Source of the DNA: Sipunculus nudus
Lineage: Eukaryota; Annelida; Sipuncula; Golfingiida; Sipunculidae
NCBI GenBank assembly: GCA_026874595.1
Contig: CM049306.1
Coordinates: 35,170,019 to 35,234,018, forward strand
Direction of reading: 5' to 3'
Length of the DNA: 64,000 nt
The notes beneath the pieces are model-generated. The model made no database searches. It was given only the letters and a program-made list of their open reading frames with translations, and was not told the origin of the DNA. This document shows positions 61,639 to 64,000 of the stretch, piece after piece (within the stretch, counting starts at the first letter, position 1; every line of letters begins with the position of its first letter). The position numbers and the translations under genes are program-made.

Positions 61639-61827
61639 CTGGAATGTCTGGTTATCACACAGGATGTCGAAGCAAGTCTCTAAAGGTCGATCTCTCAGGA
61701 ATGCCCATGAGATCACCAAGGGTTTGCCTTCTGGGTCATCAAACTGTACAAGGTCATGGGTCTCTCTCTGTGGTGTCGGGATGAACAAATCACCGCTACT
61801 GGCATTAGATGCTGATCTTGTCATATT
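61639..61827 (-). CDS. WDR11: WDR11 exon (189 bp, 63 codons)
   Basis: The acceptor is GGGGCTTTCAG and the exon is phase 0 at both ends. It starts NMTRSASNASSGDLFIPTPQ, a polar loop. It continues DDPEGKPLVISWAFLRDRPL and ETCFDILCDNQTFQ. The donor is CAG|GTGAGA. The Ser/Thr-rich first part is the least conserved piece of this C-terminal region; the second part is highly conserved. Confidence 0.94.
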
Positions 61828-62264
61828 CTGAAAGCCCCAGAAATTAATGAATAAATAAACAAACAATCAACACATTCCACAGAGATAACAGACTTAATGG
61901 TATAGTATTATCCACATACATCCAAGTTACATTATTTTTGATTATGTTAAAGTGGAAAAAAAGATCAATTTAGAAGTCCTGCATTAAGAGTTCGAAGCTT
62001 TTAATGAAAACAATTACATTCTGAATAAATTCTGAATAATTATTTTTCAAGTTAGAGAAGTCTTTAATGTCTCAACATATCAAGAATCACAGCACGCTGG
62101 AAAAAGAGATATTATCAGGGATTTCAAAACAGACATTTTTCTAAAATTCCAAGCTGTCTCTTCTCTCACTGGATGGATGGGAATTAATTTTTTCCAGGGT
62201 TTCATTAAAAGCTATAGGGTCACTGAGAAGCTTAATGAATACACTGATGTAATAAAATTACAAT

Positions 62265-62574
62265 AACAAGGGACCCAAGGGTCACAGTCCTCAGCTGAAG
62301 TTGATCTTGATGGTAAAAATCTGCAATAATAACAACATTAATGGAGATAAAGTCTGAGAGTTTTGATATTAGGGAGCCCTGAAGTGTAACAATGGTTTTT
62401 AATGACTCAGTTTTGAGTCGGGTAAGAGAAGTTAGGGACATCTAACTGTATGTAAAATTTTGGATCCATAGGTCTAACATTTTCAAAACATGCCAGTCAA
62501 ATAAACGAATAAACTGACAGATGACGGGCAATGAATCATAACTATAGCCCTGATGACTTATAGTCATCTGAGCT
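62265..62574 (+). mobile_element. 310-bp deletion derivative of family D
   Basis: The left end is AACAAGGGACCCAAGGGTCA then CAGTCCTCAGCTGAAGTTGA. It jumps within ~110 bp to the right-end sequence TTTTGATATTAGGGAGCCCT, and ends with CTATAGCCCTGATGACTTAT then AGTCATCTGAGCTA. It has both family ends but almost no core, i.e. a MITE-like internally deleted copy. It lies in a WDR11 intron, ending 31 bp from the donor side of the exon at 62606. Confidence 0.8.
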
Positions 62575-62605
62575 AAATATGTCTGAGACAAAAATCTGAT
62601 TCCAC

Positions 62606-62690
62606 CTTGCTCATGGGTTCAGCTTTTTCCATCCTCAGATAGTGAAGAGCAACAGTCCAGAAAGTCACCTCTGATTCATCACCAAACAAT
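62606..62690 (-). CDS. WDR11: WDR11 exon (85 bp)
   Basis: The acceptor is ATTTTACAG; the first base completes an Arg codon. It encodes LFGDESEVTFWTVALHYLRM and then EKAEPMSK, ending AAG|GTGGAA. The LFGDESEVTFWTVALHYL pattern agrees with vertebrate WDR11. Confidence 0.93.
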
Positions 62691-63025
62691 CTGTAAAATA
62701 CAGGTTATTTATACCAAATATGTTGACTTCAAAATAATGTCTGGTCTTAACTCATACCTCAGGGTGTTTAAATTCATGTATATTCTTTATATGCCATAAG
62801 GCATTTAGTGATTGATTGGGATGAAAAAAATGTTAGTTATAAGATCATAAGATCAATTGGCAAACTTATCAGTTTTTATCAGAATAGCTTGTGTATGTTA
62901 TATATAAGACAATATATAAAACCTATTGTGGTATTTCAAATTATGGCAATTTCATGCGATAATTCATGAATAACTATTACACCATAGTAAACAAAGAAAA
63001 GCGATCAGCAAACACGGTGCAATAC

Positions 63026-63091
63026 CTGGCAGTCAGAAGACATCGCTGAGCTGTTCCTAGGTGGCAGTGTGGTAGGTACTTCTGTAGATCC
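63026..63091 (-). CDS. WDR11: WDR11 exon (66 bp)
   Basis: The acceptor is CATTTCATCAG. One base completes an Arg codon, then DLQKYLPHCHLGTAQRCLLT and A follow, with AG left for the next Arg. The donor is CAG|GTATTG. This small exon is fixed by reading-frame continuity on both sides and by the KYLPHC.LG.AQRCLLTA pattern of WDR11. Confidence 0.93.
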
Positions 63092-63500
63092 CTGATGAAA
63101 TGAAACAAAGATATAAAGTTCATGTATGGCAGTTACTGAAGAAACTATGTATCCTTAGGTCAGAAGATACTACTAAGAATAGAAAACACTGAACCATCAA
63201 AAGTTTTGTAATTATTTGCTTATGAATATTGAAGCTTTGTCCAAAAACTGGATAAGCAGGGTCCCAAAAAGACACAAGTATACAATTTTCACAGATGGCA
63301 ATATGACAAAATTAACAGGATTACATGACCATACTTTGAACCCCTCCCCCTCCTCCCCCTACACAACATTAGAAGATCAAACATTAGAAGATATATTCTA
63401 CAGATCTCAACAATCAAATGGTACCAAATCACTACAAACTTGAATTTAGTGAGCAAACGTAATGAAAACAAGGGACGAGACATATTTCTTCTGAGCTCAC

Positions 63501-63666
63501 CTGTCCAGAATACTCAGTTGCTCCATGACAGCTGTGTGAACATCTCTATTTTCATCTGTCTCTTCCAGGACAAGTTGATAATTCTGGTTCCAGGGCTGGC
63601 CCTGGAGCAAGCATTTCATTGTCAGGGCTGCTTTTGGTGCAAGCAGGTGGGGACAAAATACTGGTT
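63501..63666 (-). CDS. WDR11: WDR11 exon (166 bp), most upstream in window
   Basis: The acceptor is CCTGATTACAG. AA completes a Glu codon whose first base lies in an exon outside the window. It encodes PVFCPHLLAPKAALTMKCLL, then QGQPWNQNYQLVLEETDENR and DVHTAVMEQLSILD plus AG of an Arg codon. The donor is CAG|GTGAGC. This corresponds to the linker and first solenoid helices after the WD40 propellers, roughly residue 800 of a ~1220-residue protein. Confidence 0.92.
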
Positions 63667-64000
63667 CTGTAATCAGGAAAGACACACATTCGATTATTTA
63701 TGAAATATATAAAATACAAGGCCTACAGGCCTAATGCGAACCTGTGCAAAGTTTGGGAGTATGAATGGAGGTTTATTTTTTAAATTTAATATTGATCCTT
63801 TTAAGTCCTGCATATGTATCTTAGTCATTATGATTTCAGCAAAATGGACATTTCGGACCTTCAAGTTTCAGACTAGGGGTAGTCAACAAGCGACTATGTG
63901 TATTCACGGAAGTCAGAGTGGGATGGGTGAAGTGAGGCATGGATTAAGTGGCAAGGGGAATACAGTGAGGGGTGATGCATATAAGCATGGATGTCTGCAG
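63667..64000 (-). other. WDR11: WDR11 intron, incomplete
   Basis: This is the 3' part of the intron upstream of the first visible exon. At about 63875-63920, TAGTCAACAAGCGACTATGTGTAT resembles GTTGACAAGTGACTACGTGTAT at 38236, so a small dispersed repeat may be present. No exon seen. Confidence 0.5.

Larger units (their letters stand above)
34976..64000 (-). other. WDR11: WDR11 gene, 3' part (10 exons)
   Basis: Ten minus-strand exons (63501-63666, 63026-63091, 62606-62690, 61639-61827, 61186-61352, 60773-60867, 46403-46500, 45058-45138, 44144-44288, 34976-35130) join without frame break through AG/GT splice sites and give ~414 residues. The order and motifs (EPVFCPHLL, ETCFDILCDNQTFQ, RAVQLLLETDADN, STIKLVATNLIANGKL, GVQLLCLIDK, QVNQKSKA, FDRAALFV) match my memory of the C-terminal third of vertebrate WDR11 (~1220 residues). 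In the family, WDR11 works with FAM91A1 and C17orf75 at the trans-Golgi network in capturing endosome-derived vesicles and has been linked to Hedgehog signalling and ciliogenesis. The N-terminal WD40 exons and promoter lie beyond the window. Confidence 0.9.

Overview
The window looks like nuclear DNA of an invertebrate animal, most probably a mollusc and perhaps a bivalve. It is AT-rich and intron-bearing. It holds one conserved animal gene and many short non-coding transposable elements with features I associate with mollusc genomes: 180-bp satellite-cored elements resembling the 'pearl'/HINE type, (GACG)n tracts ahead of a terminal hairpin, and ends such as AAGTGGCCCATGGGCC. The taxon is an inference from repeat style, not from a marker gene.

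The right half (about 34.9-64 kb) carries, on the minus strand, the 3' part of a gene I identify as WDR11. WDR11 is a WD40/alpha-solenoid protein of the trans-Golgi vesicle-tethering machinery. Ten exons (63666 down to 34976) join in frame with canonical splice sites. They encode the last ~414 residues, nearly all of the C-terminal alpha-solenoid, and end in TAG at 34976-34978. The N-terminal WD40 exons lie beyond 64000. Introns range from 0.3 to 14.3 kb, and the two largest (35131-44143 and 46501-60772) are swollen by transposable elements.

Those introns hold at least five families of non-autonomous repeats (called A-E here) that share one end design. The left end carries a short motif (10-13 bp) whose reverse complement forms the outer arm of a right-end hairpin. 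The hairpin usually follows a GGAC/GACG-rich tract, and A-rich sequence follows it. This resembles Helitron-like (Helentron/HINE) architecture. They are inserted into each other like Russian dolls: at 48389-56211, E contains B, which contains D; at 38156-43963, C contains D', which contains A, which contains B'. The interrupted families resume on the far side almost to the base.

Other notable items in the gene half are a 0.57-kb long inverted repeat in one intron, a 310-bp deletion derivative of family D ending 31 bp from an exon, and a 26-bp minisatellite at an exon/intron junction that repeats the real splice donor.

The left half (1-34 kb) has no gene I can support with confidence. It holds six long (TA)n tracts, a 21-bp minisatellite (9176-9570), a 37-bp minisatellite, three tRNA-derived SINE copies, and a 5'-truncated LINE (15141-17468) sitting between inverted repeats. 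It also has hAT-like and other short remnants, a ~280-bp tandem repeat (29040-29975), and a few weak small-gene candidates (14010-14168, 27977-28174, and a possible first exon with promoter-like motifs at 33131-33261).

All exon coordinates were derived by hand from splice signals, reading-frame continuity and remembered similarity to vertebrate WDR11. No alignment or database search was run.
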